Source: Thermoplasmatales archaeon (GTDB taxonomy: Archaea > Thermoplasmatota > Thermoplasmata > Thermoplasmatales > GCA-001856825). Taken from it: a stretch of DNA of 16,663 nucleotides. This document shows, in pieces, positions 7,332-14,741 of this stretch; position 1 is the stretch's first letter; the number at the start of each line of letters is the position of its first letter. A model generated the notes under the pieces. The model ran no database searches. It had not been told where the DNA came from and worked only from the letters and a program-made list of their open reading frames with translations. Location of the stretch: contig JACWAC010000007.1 of assembly GCA_014874235.1 (NCBI GenBank), forward strand, positions 1 to 16,663, given 5' to 3'. Made by a program: the position numbers and the translations under genes.

Positions 7332-7566
7332 CACCCGGCTGTCTGAACTTAAGGACTGGGTAAATTGTCAGAGCGATAGTGGTAAAGGCCACCGCAATTC
7401 CCAAGGATATGTAGGAAATTTCAAAAGGTAATTCTCCGACCGCGGGCTGACCAACATAGAACGCTCTGAAGAGCGGTCCAATGACCAAATAGACCATTAT
7501 GAAATAAACGATAACCCCCTCAACAAAAATTACTATTGTTGCTCTCGTTATTTTATTCAAATTCAC
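7315..7566 (-). CDS. Small two-helix membrane protein, first gene of oxidase operon (possible accessory subunit)
   Basis: About 83 residues, with two hydrophobic segments (about 9-38 and 51-72) joined by a short loop and a charged C-terminus. I do not recognise a named family. The start is GTG at 7566 (or TTG at 7569); no ATG is available. A TATA box centred near 7592 predicts transcription starting right at these codons, which supports a non-ATG start on a leaderless mRNA. It leads the operon and overlaps the subunit II gene by 17-20 bases, so it is probably co-translated and is a good candidate for a small structural subunit, comparable in position to the small helices found in ba3 and other archaeal oxidases. 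Membership of the complex is inferred from context only. Confidence 0.7.
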   Translation of the reverse strand: MNLNKITRATIVIFVEGVIVYFIMVYLVIGPLFRAFYVGQPAVGELPFEISYISLGIAVAFTTIALTIYPVLKFRQPGDAIEE

Positions 7567-7585
7567 CAAATCTGCAAAGAACTTA

Positions 7586-7599
7586 GGTTTATTAAAGTT
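7586..7599 (-). promoter_or_regulatory. TATA box of the terminal oxidase operon
   Basis: On the minus strand the sequence reads ACTTTAATAAACC, with TTTAATAAA as TATA element. Its centre is about 25 bases upstream of the GTG/TTG start at 7566-7569, predicting a leaderless operon mRNA covering 7566 down to 2498. No other convincing promoter was seen inside the operon, whose genes all overlap. Confidence 0.6.
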
Positions 7600-7651
7600 T
7601 TCTTAGATGAGTGAAAACACCCAGAAATATATCCCGTTCACTTCAGGAGAA

Positions 7652-8407
7652 TTACAGTTTGATCAGTACGAGCGATATGTTGTCGCTCCCATCCCTTTCT
7701 TCAGCCTTTCTGGCAAGGGTGTTCGCGATCTTTTTGGCAGGGATTTCGCGTTTAATCTCCCTAACCATCTCTTTCTCATCAATTGCGCCCCAGAGTCCAT
7801 CGCAACACAGCAAAACCGAATCATGATGTTCCAGACCGGTCACATAGAAATCCGGCTTGATGTTCTCTTCCAATCCGAGGACTCTCGTCAGTTCATTCTT
7901 TCTAAGGTCCCAGTTGGCTTGTTCTTGAGTAATCTTGCCCGCTTCCACCAATTCGTTCACGTACGAATGGTCCTTCGTCTTCAACTTCGTTTCCCCTTCA
8001 CCGTTGAAAATGTAAGTTCTGGAATCACCTATGTTTCCGACGATTGCTCTTTCTTCAAAAATGAGTGAGGCGGTGAGTGTAGTACCCATCGAATACAGCT
8101 TGTGTTCCCTCGCATAAGACAGTATCTCTTCGTTTGCATTTACTAATGCACCGTTCATCCGTTCTCTGACAACGCTCTCCCGCACATTTTCTTGCAACAG
8201 CAATGGTCCGACAATTTTCCTGAGTGAGTTTATCGCTATCCTGCTTGCCACTTCTCCGTATTCCCCTCCCCCCATTCCGTCTGCGACCGCTGCCAAGGCT
8301 CTTTCCACTGTTTTACCATCTGAGACGGTTGTTCCCGATAGAACCAGCAGAGAATCTTCATCTCTCTGCCTGACTTTTCCAACCAAACTGGCATAGCCGA
8401 AATCCAT
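7652..8407 (-). CDS. PP2C-family protein serine/threonine phosphatase
   Basis: A 251-residue soluble phosphatase of the PPM/PP2C (Stp1/PrpC-like) family, which uses a two-metal (Mn/Mg) centre to remove phosphate from Ser/Thr. Motifs in order: R13-x2-D16-E17-D18 (variant of RxxNED), D43-G-M-G-G (metal site), GTT at 108-110, G127-D128-S-R, C-C-D203-G204-L-W and D239-G-S-D242-N243. All catalytic Asp residues are present and the length is typical of minimal bacterial-type PP2C. No membrane segment or sensor domain is attached, and no protein kinase lies in the window, so its substrates are unknown. It is a single gene with its own TATA box 29 bases upstream, read in the same direction as the thermopsin gene but separated from it by a T-rich terminator. 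Confidence 0.95.
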   Translation of the reverse strand: MDFGYASLVGKVRQRDEDSLLVLSGTTVSDGKTVERALAAVADGMGGGEYGEVASRIAINSLRKIVGPLLLQENVRESVVRERMNGALVNANEEILSYAREHKLYSMGTTLTASLIFEERAIVGNIGDSRTYIFNGEGETKLKTKDHSYVNELVEAGKITQEQANWDLRKNELTRVLGLEENIKPDFYVTGLEHHDSVLLCCDGLWGAIDEKEMVREIKREIPAKKIANTLARKAEERDGSDNISLVLIKL

Positions 8408-8430
8408 CCGGAGTGATAATGACGAAAACT

Positions 8431-8442
8431 GGATAAATATTC
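8431..8442 (-). promoter_or_regulatory. TATA box for the PP2C phosphatase gene
   Basis: The minus strand reads GAATATTTATCC, with ATATTTAT centred near 8436, about 29 bases upstream of the ATG at 8407. This fits a leaderless or near-leaderless transcript. Confidence 0.55.
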
Positions 8443-8458
8443 ATGGGAAGTTGAAAAT

Positions 8459-8476
8459 GGAAACAAAAAAATAAGA
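8459..8476 (-). terminator. T-rich transcription terminator after the thermopsin-like gene
   Basis: Reading the minus strand downstream of the stop codon at 8493-8495, the sequence becomes pyrimidine-rich (TTTTCTCTTA) and then has a run of seven T followed by GTTT. Archaeal RNA polymerase ends transcription at such oligo-T tracts without a hairpin. It lies between the protease gene and the TATA box of the phosphatase gene, as expected for two separate units. Confidence 0.55.
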
Positions 8477-8492
8477 GAAAATGAATCTATGC

Positions 8493-10973
8493 TCAGAGAT
8501 TTATTGTGACATTTGCTGCTGCCCCGTTCACGGTCACCGTCTGGCGGAAGTCGAAGTAGAAGTGTCCGTTCGTTACCACGACAATGAAGTACGTTCCGTT
8601 ATAGACCGGAACGGTCACCGAAGACTTACCGGAATTTTCGAAGAGGTATTGATAGATGCTGTCCTGGACAAGGTACACCTGTGCGGACTCGGCGGTTGTC
8701 ATGTGATTGATCGTTACCGTTACGTTGTATGTGTTTGGAACGACAGGCGAATAATCATAACCCGTCTGAACGAATCCGGAGTCGTTGTATGGCTGCCCCG
8801 GTACTTCGTCCCAGTACACATTTCCGGAGACATAACCGTTGTTGACTACGCTACCAGAGAAAGACTGTCCGTTGAATGTCACGATAGTCGAAGCAGGTTC
8901 GGAAGTGACATTCCAGAAATTAGTATAGATCTGAGTTGCACCGTTGTATACGTTGTAATCCTGCACCACTGTCGTCAGCAGGACATCGAAGTTGTTGTTG
9001 TATATCGTGTTGTTGGAAGAATAGAGGGTAAGCCCTATTGGATCAAAGGCGAAAGCTATCGAGCTGGCAACCGGAGCAATGTTCACGCTCGTCTCAAAAT
9101 AGTTGCCCCAGACATAGTTTCCAGAGCCACCGTATATAGTGACCGATGCCCCCATATCTATGAAATCGTTGTGAGCGATGAGCGTATCCGTCGCATTCCA
9201 AGTTATTATATTTCCAATAACCGGGAGACCGTAGGTCGACTGGAAATTAGAGAAGAACCAACCCTCGTAGATACTGTTCATAATTGAAACATGCGAGGTG
9301 TTGTAGAGTTCGGTGGGCATGAAGTTGAAAGTGGGCAGACCGAGGTTGTTGAGAACGGGGTAAGTGAAGGACGGATAGTATATGAGGAATGGGGCCGCAT
9401 GGGATACCAGAACGTATGCATTTGTGTTGACCAGTTCTATTCCAGAGAAGACGGGGAAGATGTAATCGTTATACTCCCAGAAGAGTGGATTTATCGCAGC
9501 GTACTGGTCGTTTTCTATCACATACGGCTCGCTCTGAGTCCCGCTACCGCTCGATGAGATGTACCCGAGCTGTTGGTTGTTCATTGCAACGAGGGGCGTA
9601 TAGATTCCTCTAGCAGTATTCATGTGCAGAGAAACTGTCATTGTCGTGGACGAAGAGAACGAGAAATTCTGGGGATCGTAGTTACTCATCAGGATTCTTC
9701 CAGAATACGCTCCCGGGGGCAATTCGTAGCTGAACGATCCATCGTTTGCCACTGGAGCCCAACCGGAACGGGAGTCGTTGAAAGTTCCGTTGCTTATGAA
9801 GATGAAGGAATTCGATGGTGTCACAGACCCTGACAGCGTCTGATATCCAGAATTCGAAGAGACGTTCCACATTCCGTATAGGAGTGATGGACCCGTGTCC
9901 AAGTGGACCGTGTTGCCTGACCACCATTCTGCGATTCCCGTTGAAGTTTCTCCCGTAGCCGATCCAAAGTCATAGGCTGAAGGAACGGAAACATATGTTT
10001 TGGATGATGTACCCATTGGAATATAGGCTAGAGTCATCGTACCGTTTATTGACATAACATTGGTTTGGCTTCCGCCTCCAGGTCCTCCAATCATGAGTTC
10101 TGCGTCATAAGGTATGAATCCTGTTGGCGTATAGTTGAACGGGTTTACCTGGTAGTAGGAAGGGGGTGTCACAAAGGACGAGGGCGTTCCGTAAGTGCTG
10201 TTGAATATCACGCGGTCATATGAGCCTGAGGACGTGCCGCTGGAACTGACCACTGAATAGTTGAAGAAGACGGCATTCCTGTTATCGATGATCGTGGAAT
10301 TGAGGAAGAGGTGAACGGTGAAGGGGTATGTCACCGTAAGTGAGGGACCTACAGCATAGTAATACACAGGGGCTATTATGTTTCCGTCATAGCTGTAGAA
10401 CGAGCTGTTGGTCATGAGGAACGCCGGACTGGAAAAATTCCAGATGTTGTCTTCGAAAGAGAGTGTGTGGTTGTGGGCAGTGTACAGAATGACGTTCTGA
10501 TTCCAGAAGACGAAGCTAGAGTTTCCGAATAGAGTGACGTTTCTCAATATTGTGTTAAGCTGCATCGTATACTGATCTGGTCCGTCATTAGTGAGGTCCA
10601 TAGTGGTCAGGTTGTTTAAAACAGCTGTTCCCTCAAAGCTTGATGAATTAAGGTAGTTGCCCGTTAGGGTTCCGGAAGTGTTTGTAATTCCATAATCGCC
10701 CACTCCCATTGGAGCCGGGCTGTTCGGATAGGAAGGCGAGATAATGCCATTGATGGTTTTGGTCAGTGGGTGCAGGTTCGGAGGTAGGTAATGCTTGTAC
10801 GTTGTTGGGTGAGTGTTCAGGTTGTTAGTACTGGAGGCTGTCGGTGTGGTGATTGCGACCGAAGGGGTCCTTATCGCAGCCGGAGAGTGGGAGTTCTGAA
10901 AAAGAGACAATCCAGGGATAAGCATCGCAAAGGATATCACCAACACCAGAAAAATGAGCAATTTCCGCGTCAT
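8493..10973 (-). CDS. Secreted thermopsin-like acid protease (peptidase A5) with long C-terminal extension
   Basis: An 826-residue exported protein with a Sec-type signal peptide (MTRKLLIFLVLVISFAML, residues 1-25). A Pro/Ser/Thr-rich spacer to residue 80 is followed by thermopsin-family hallmarks: PAPMGVGDYGI (86-96), FWNQNVILY (156-164), EDNIWNFSSP (174-183) and a Gly-rich segment ELMIGGPGGGS about 300 residues in. Thermopsins are pepstatin-insensitive acid proteases of Sulfolobus and Thermoplasmata that work outside the cell at low pH. The part after about residue 460 is Asn/Gly/Tyr-rich, with repeated turns such as NNTIYNNNF and GNYVWGNYF that suggest a beta-helix, and it ends in a beta-sandwich-like tail. 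No C-terminal membrane anchor is visible, so it is probably released or held by the surface layer. Dozens of N-x-S/T sequons imply heavy glycosylation. Function is assigned by motif recall, not alignment. Confidence 0.85.
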   Translation of the reverse strand: MTRKLLIFLVLVISFAMLIPGLSLFQNSHSPAAIRTPSVAITTPTASSTNNLNTHPTTYKHYLPPNLHPLTKTINGIISPSYPNSPAPMGVGDYGITNTSGTLTGNYLNSSSFEGTAVLNNLTTMDLTNDGPDQYTMQLNTILRNVTLFGNSSFVFWNQNVILYTAHNHTLSFEDNIWNFSSPAFLMTNSSFYSYDGNIIAPVYYYAVGPSLTVTYPFTVHLFLNSTIIDNRNAVFFNYSVVSSSGTSSGSYDRVIFNSTYGTPSSFVTPPSYYQVNPFNYTPTGFIPYDAELMIGGPGGGSQTNVMSINGTMTLAYIPMGTSSKTYVSVPSAYDFGSATGETSTGIAEWWSGNTVHLDTGPSLLYGMWNVSSNSGYQTLSGSVTPSNSFIFISNGTFNDSRSGWAPVANDGSFSYELPPGAYSGRILMSNYDPQNFSFSSSTTMTVSLHMNTARGIYTPLVAMNNQQLGYISSSGSGTQSEPYVIENDQYAAINPLFWEYNDYIFPVFSGIELVNTNAYVLVSHAAPFLIYYPSFTYPVLNNLGLPTFNFMPTELYNTSHVSIMNSIYEGWFFSNFQSTYGLPVIGNIITWNATDTLIAHNDFIDMGASVTIYGGSGNYVWGNYFETSVNIAPVASSIAFAFDPIGLTLYSSNNTIYNNNFDVLLTTVVQDYNVYNGATQIYTNFWNVTSEPASTIVTFNGQSFSGSVVNNGYVSGNVYWDEVPGQPYNDSGFVQTGYDYSPVVPNTYNVTVTINHMTTAESAQVYLVQDSIYQYLFENSGKSSVTVPVYNGTYFIVVVTNGHFYFDFRQTVTVNGAAANVTINL

Positions 10974-10992
10974 GCATTGCCATGAGAGATTG

Positions 10993-11005
10993 CTTATTTA
11001 AAACT
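10993..11005 (-). promoter_or_regulatory. TATA box for the thermopsin-like gene
   Basis: The minus strand reads GTTTTAAATAAGC, with the TATA element centred near 10999, 26 bases upstream of the ATG at 10973. This predicts a leaderless mRNA and supports 10973 as start over the out-of-frame ATG at 10983. Confidence 0.6.
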
Positions 11006-11133
11006 TGGCTAGCACCTGTTTTAAAATTCCATGGGGAGTACTCAGTGACTAAATATAGGTCCAATTTTGAATTCCAAAACACTGCCGGTAGACTGACTAT
11101 TCAGATGAACAACTGAACAACGAATTGATCGAC

Positions 11134-11176
11134 CAAAATATAATATCAATTGGCACAATCACGAGGATAATAATAC
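11134..11176 (+). promoter_or_regulatory. Promoter region of the ABC exporter operon (two candidate TATA boxes)
   Basis: Two A/T elements precede the ATG at 11195. AAAATATAATAT (11135-11146) would give a leader of about 28 bases containing the Shine-Dalgarno-like GGGAG at 11179-11183. GATAATAATA (11166-11175) is about 25 bases upstream and would give a leaderless mRNA. The sequence does not decide between them. Confidence 0.45.
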
Positions 11177-11194
11177 TGGGAGAAAGAATTCATA

Positions 11195-12922
11195 ATGGGT
11201 GCAGCTAGACCTCAAGTTAGAGGAAAACCTGGAACATTCTTAAGGGTGCTTGATCCAGTTCTGTTTGCAAAACCCTTCCTAAGGAAGAGCACCCATGTCT
11301 TCACCCTGGTCATAGTCTCCGGAATAATTTCCAATTTTGCACTACTGCTCGTAGCGCTTTACGTGGGTGATGCTGTCTCTGCGCTCCAATCAGGGGCCTA
11401 TCCATTGGTTCTTCACTTCGGTCTACTGATCGTTCTTGCATATACCATATCGGCGGTGGTAAGCTTCGCCGTAAATTATGGGTCTCAATTCATAAGCCAG
11501 ACCTTTGCTTTCAACCTGAGAAAGGATTACGTTGCACATCTCGTGAGGAAGAAATTTCTGTTCTTCGAAACGCAGACTTCCGGAGACCTGCTGTCGAGGG
11601 GAACTCAGGACATAGAAGCAACCAGGAATTTCATCCTGAACATGTTCTCGACTCTGTTTCCTACTATTTCCTTGATAATAACTGCATTTGTGATTCTGTT
11701 TGTGATTTCACCCTACTTTTCTTTCCTCCTTGCACTGGCAGTCCCCGCACTGATCTATTTGGGGATTAGGTCGTCTCGAGCTCAAAGGCCGATATGGAGA
11801 AAGATCAGGGAGACTTACGGGAGACTGGGAGAAGTCCTGCAGGAGAACATAGTTGGCCAGAGGGTTGTCAGAGGTCTGGCTGCTGAAAAACAAGAGATAG
11901 AGAAGTACAGCAGAATGACCCAGGAGTATTATGACGAGAATTACAGCGTGGCCCGTTCAAGAGTAACATTCAACAACCTTATGCCACTGGTCATTGCCGC
12001 AGTCTCTAGTGCCATAATAGGAATTGGAGGGTACGTTGATTTGATCAGTAGAGCGGATGTTGGTGGTCTAGTCGCAGCAGTCAACATATTTTCGATGCTG
12101 ACGTTCCCCGTATCTTTCCTGGGAAGAATGATAGTGTTTTCAGAGAACTCCAGAGCGGCGATAGGAAGGATCCAAGAAATAATGGCCGCCGAGAATGAGG
12201 AAGACGTTGAGAAATCTCTTCAATTACTTTCTCCCGGAACTCTAAGTTTCGATCACGTTAAATTCAGTAGGGGAGAAAGGGTCATTTTGAAAGAGGTGAC
12301 GTTCAAGGTGCTCCCCGGAGAATTCATCGGAATTACGGGTAAAACTGGAGCAGGAAAGACTTCCCTGGTGAATCTGATAACAAGGTACTATGAACCGGAC
12401 TCCGGCAAAATAAGCTTCGGTGACCGGGACACGAAAGAGATTCCTCTCAGCCTCCTCAGGAGCCGCATTTCGATAGTCCCACAGGAGATCATCCTTCTTT
12501 CGGGTACCATCAGAGACAACATACTGTTTGGTTTCGAGGTCGGCGAGGAGCGCCTGAGGGAAGTTTCCAGGATCGCATCCATCTCAGATTTCATAGAATC
12601 ACTGCCGGCAAAGTATGATACTCTGGTCGGGGAGAGAGGCATTACTCTCTCCGGAGGACAGCGGCAGAGAATAGCCATAGCAAGGGCGATACTAAGGAAT
12701 CCGCTTATCTTGATCCTGGATGATGCAACATCCAGCGTCGACCCAGACACGGAAATAGCGATTTTCGAGAATCTCAAAGAGTCGATGAAAGATGCAATAA
12801 TACTGATGGTCAGCCTGAGGGAATCTGCCCTATCGTTTGCAAACAAGGTTCTGATCGTGGATGCGGGAGAGTTGAGGGACGACTATGGGGGGGAGGAAGG
12901 ACTCAATGTCAACCGGTTATGA
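11195..12922 (+). CDS. ABC exporter half-transporter, degenerate-site subunit
   Basis: A 575-residue type IV (ABCB/MsbA-like) half-transporter: a six-helix membrane domain (about residues 30-325) then a nucleotide-binding domain (345-575). Walker A is G382-KTGAGKT-389, the Q-loop glutamine is Q430, and the signature is canonical, L485-SGGQ. However, the Walker B catalytic Glu is Asp (LILD509-D510-ATSSVD), and the switch His that normally follows Ser is Leu541 (MVSLRES). Both changes mark this as the catalytically weak nucleotide site of a heterodimeric exporter. The downstream gene supplies the complementary half. Export of a drug, lipid or peptide is possible; the substrate cannot be read from sequence. 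It starts an operon divergent from the thermopsin gene, so export of a secreted product or surface lipid is conceivable but unproven. Confidence 0.93.
   Translation: MGAARPQVRGKPGTFLRVLDPVLFAKPFLRKSTHVFTLVIVSGIISNFALLLVALYVGDAVSALQSGAYPLVLHFGLLIVLAYTISAVVSFAVNYGSQFISQTFAFNLRKDYVAHLVRKKFLFFETQTSGDLLSRGTQDIEATRNFILNMFSTLFPTISLIITAFVILFVISPYFSFLLALAVPALIYLGIRSSRAQRPIWRKIRETYGRLGEVLQENIVGQRVVRGLAAEKQEIEKYSRMTQEYYDENYSVARSRVTFNNLMPLVIAAVSSAIIGIGGYVDLISRADVGGLVAAVNIFSMLTFPVSFLGRMIVFSENSRAAIGRIQEIMAAENEEDVEKSLQLLSPGTLSFDHVKFSRGERVILKEVTFKVLPGEFIGITGKTGAGKTSLVNLITRYYEPDSGKISFGDRDTKEIPLSLLRSRISIVPQEIILLSGTIRDNILFGFEVGEERLREVSRIASISDFIESLPAKYDTLVGERGITLSGGQRQRIAIARAILRNPLILILDDATSSVDPDTEIAIFENLKESMKDAIILMVSLRESALSFANKVLIVDAGELRDDYGGEEGLNVNRL
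12889..12900 (+). promoter_or_regulatory. Shine-Dalgarno region deciding the start of the second ABC gene
   Basis: GGGGAGGAAGG lies within the end of the first ABC gene, 5-9 bases before the ATG at 12906. The earlier in-frame ATG at 12885 has no such element before it and would encode part of this G-rich run (GGRKDS). The 12906 start is therefore preferred. Confidence 0.6.
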
Positions 12923-14684
12923 TGCCGTAGAGGACAGGTACATAAAACCGGAGAAGGGTGGGAGGACAACCCTGAGATTGCTGAAAGACATACTTCGCCA
13001 GAAGAGGGAAGCTACGGTGTTCGGGATCGGCGTAATGGTGACTGCGATAGCTGGAGTGCTGTATCCTCTTTCGCTCGGTTTTGCAGTAAAGTCAATTCAG
13101 GAGGGAAATTTCTATATGCTTATCCTGTACGCGGCCCTATTCTTCCTCTTCTTCGTGATGCAATTCTTCAGCAACCGACTGATGAATCTAAGTGCAGTCA
13201 GAGTCGCTCAAGGCGTCATCAAGGGGATGAGGGATCGTGCGTTCGAGAGGTTGCAGGAGGTTCCTCTTGACTTCTACAGCAACGTAAAGGCCGGGTACCT
13301 TATCAGTAGGATCGCAAACGATTCGGAAACAATATCAGACTTCCTGACTTACCAACTGCCCAGCGTGATTTCTGGCGTCATCACCATATTCATAGCTGCT
13401 GGAATCATGTTCTACTTCAATGCCGAGTTGGCGGTTTACAGCCTGATAGTTTTGCCAGCACTCGGAGTTTTCACTCTCGTTCTCCAGACGAGGGTCAGGT
13501 CAAACTACCTTAGGACTAGGAGAGCTCTGGCAGCGATAACAGGAAATCTCGCTGAGACGATTGCTGCTATCAGGACGGTCAAGGCTTTCAACGTGGAAGC
13601 TCAAACAGAGGGAAGTTTCGAAAAGCTGAACACCGAGAATTTTAAATCCAACATGATAGCAACCCGTCTGACATCTTCATACGGGTCTGTCACGAGGTTC
13701 ATAGAAGCGATAGGCATTCTGTTGGTTATATACGAGGGTTCCCTTTCCCTCGCGAGAGGTGCGATCAGCCTGGGAATTTTGGTCTCATTCATACTCTGGG
13801 TCCAGCAGTTCTTCAACCCCATCGTACAGCTTTCGCAGCTGTACAACATGTACCAGAACTCCATGGTGGGGGCTTCAAGGATATATGGTATCATGGACAG
13901 CACACCCCAGGAGGACAGTGGAAGTACTGACGTTTCAACCTTCGATGGTTCAATCAAGAGCAATGAGGTTAGGGTCGTCTATGATCAAAATGTCGCTCTG
14001 GACAAAGTCACAATAGAGATAAAGAAGGGGGAGTGCGTTGCAATAGTCGGAAGGACAGGTGCAGGAAAGACGACCATGACGAACGTAATCCTGAAGTTCA
14101 AATTCCCCGACGTCGGAGACATTGAAATGGATTTGAAGGAATTGACGGAAATCCGAACCGGAGCATACAGGAAGCTAATGGTCCCTGTACTCCAGGAGCC
14201 CTTTCTATTCAATGGAACCATCTATGAGAACATAGAATATTCCAAGAGGGGGATATCCAAAGAAGAAGTTCTGACCCTGATAGAGCGCTACGGTATGTCG
14301 GAAATATTTCGGCATCTCCCTAAGGGACTGGACTCTCCGGTTGGAGAGATGGGAAGAAATCTGTCAGAGGGGCAGCGTCAGGCGGTGTCAATCATGAGGG
14401 CATTTGTCAGGAATCCGGAGATCATAATCATGGATGAGGCAACCGCACAGATAGACGCCAGATCCGAGAAGATGATCATAACTGCGATGAGAAGCTTTGC
14501 AAGAAATGGAACTCTAATATTGATTTCCCACAGGTTCTCGCTCATAACTCTCTCCGACAGGATAATTGTCCTTGAGAGGGGGAGCGTTGTGCAGGAAGGT
14601 ACGTTAAACGAGCTGGCGAAACAAGATGGGGTCTTTAAGGAACTCTACAAGAGGAGCGTCGCTACTTATGTAAATAGAGCGTAG
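12906..14684 (+). CDS. ABC exporter half-transporter, consensus-site subunit
   Basis: A 592-residue half-transporter with the same layout as its partner: six membrane helices (about residues 37-310) and a C-terminal nucleotide-binding domain. Walker A is G382-RTGAGKT-389, Q-loop Q430, Walker B D510-E511 with the catalytic Glu, and the switch His H542 is present (ISHRFS). Its signature is L486-SEGQ, with Glu replacing the second position Gly. Paired with the upstream subunit, this gives one consensus ATP site (its own Walker motifs plus the partner's LSGGQ) and one degenerate site (the partner's Asp/Leu site plus this LSEGQ), the pattern known from TM287/288-type exporters. The gene overlaps the upstream one by 17 bases (38 if ATG 12885 were used), so the halves are probably made together in equal amounts. 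Confidence 0.93.
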   Translation: MSTGYDAVEDRYIKPEKGGRTTLRLLKDILRQKREATVFGIGVMVTAIAGVLYPLSLGFAVKSIQEGNFYMLILYAALFFLFFVMQFFSNRLMNLSAVRVAQGVIKGMRDRAFERLQEVPLDFYSNVKAGYLISRIANDSETISDFLTYQLPSVISGVITIFIAAGIMFYFNAELAVYSLIVLPALGVFTLVLQTRVRSNYLRTRRALAAITGNLAETIAAIRTVKAFNVEAQTEGSFEKLNTENFKSNMIATRLTSSYGSVTRFIEAIGILLVIYEGSLSLARGAISLGILVSFILWVQQFFNPIVQLSQLYNMYQNSMVGASRIYGIMDSTPQEDSGSTDVSTFDGSIKSNEVRVVYDQNVALDKVTIEIKKGECVAIVGRTGAGKTTMTNVILKFKFPDVGDIEMDLKELTEIRTGAYRKLMVPVLQEPFLFNGTIYENIEYSKRGISKEEVLTLIERYGMSEIFRHLPKGLDSPVGEMGRNLSEGQRQAVSIMRAFVRNPEIIIMDEATAQIDARSEKMIITAMRSFARNGTLILISHRFSLITLSDRIIVLERGSVVQEGTLNELAKQDGVFKELYKRSVATYVNRA

Positions 14685-14741
14685 CGTAAAGAGCGTCAAC
14701 CAAAAAGACTTTCAGCACCGCCTGATCCATCCCTTGCTATC

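Noticed and set aside
7607..8068. Plus-strand open frame of 153 codons opposite the PP2C gene
   Set aside because: It is antisense to strong PP2C motifs, has no recognisable domain, and the TATA-like element before it (near 7592) is the near-palindromic box already explained by the oxidase operon.
8481..9287. Plus-strand open frame of 268 codons opposite the thermopsin-like gene
   Set aside because: The composition (Val, Arg, Asp, Tyr-rich without pattern) mirrors the antisense of Asn/Thr/Val/Tyr codons; the minus-strand product has a signal peptide and family motifs.
10825..11082. Minus-strand open frame of 85 codons covering the thermopsin promoter
   Set aside because: It overlaps the signal-peptide region of the protease in another frame and spans the TATA box, and its product has no coherent features.
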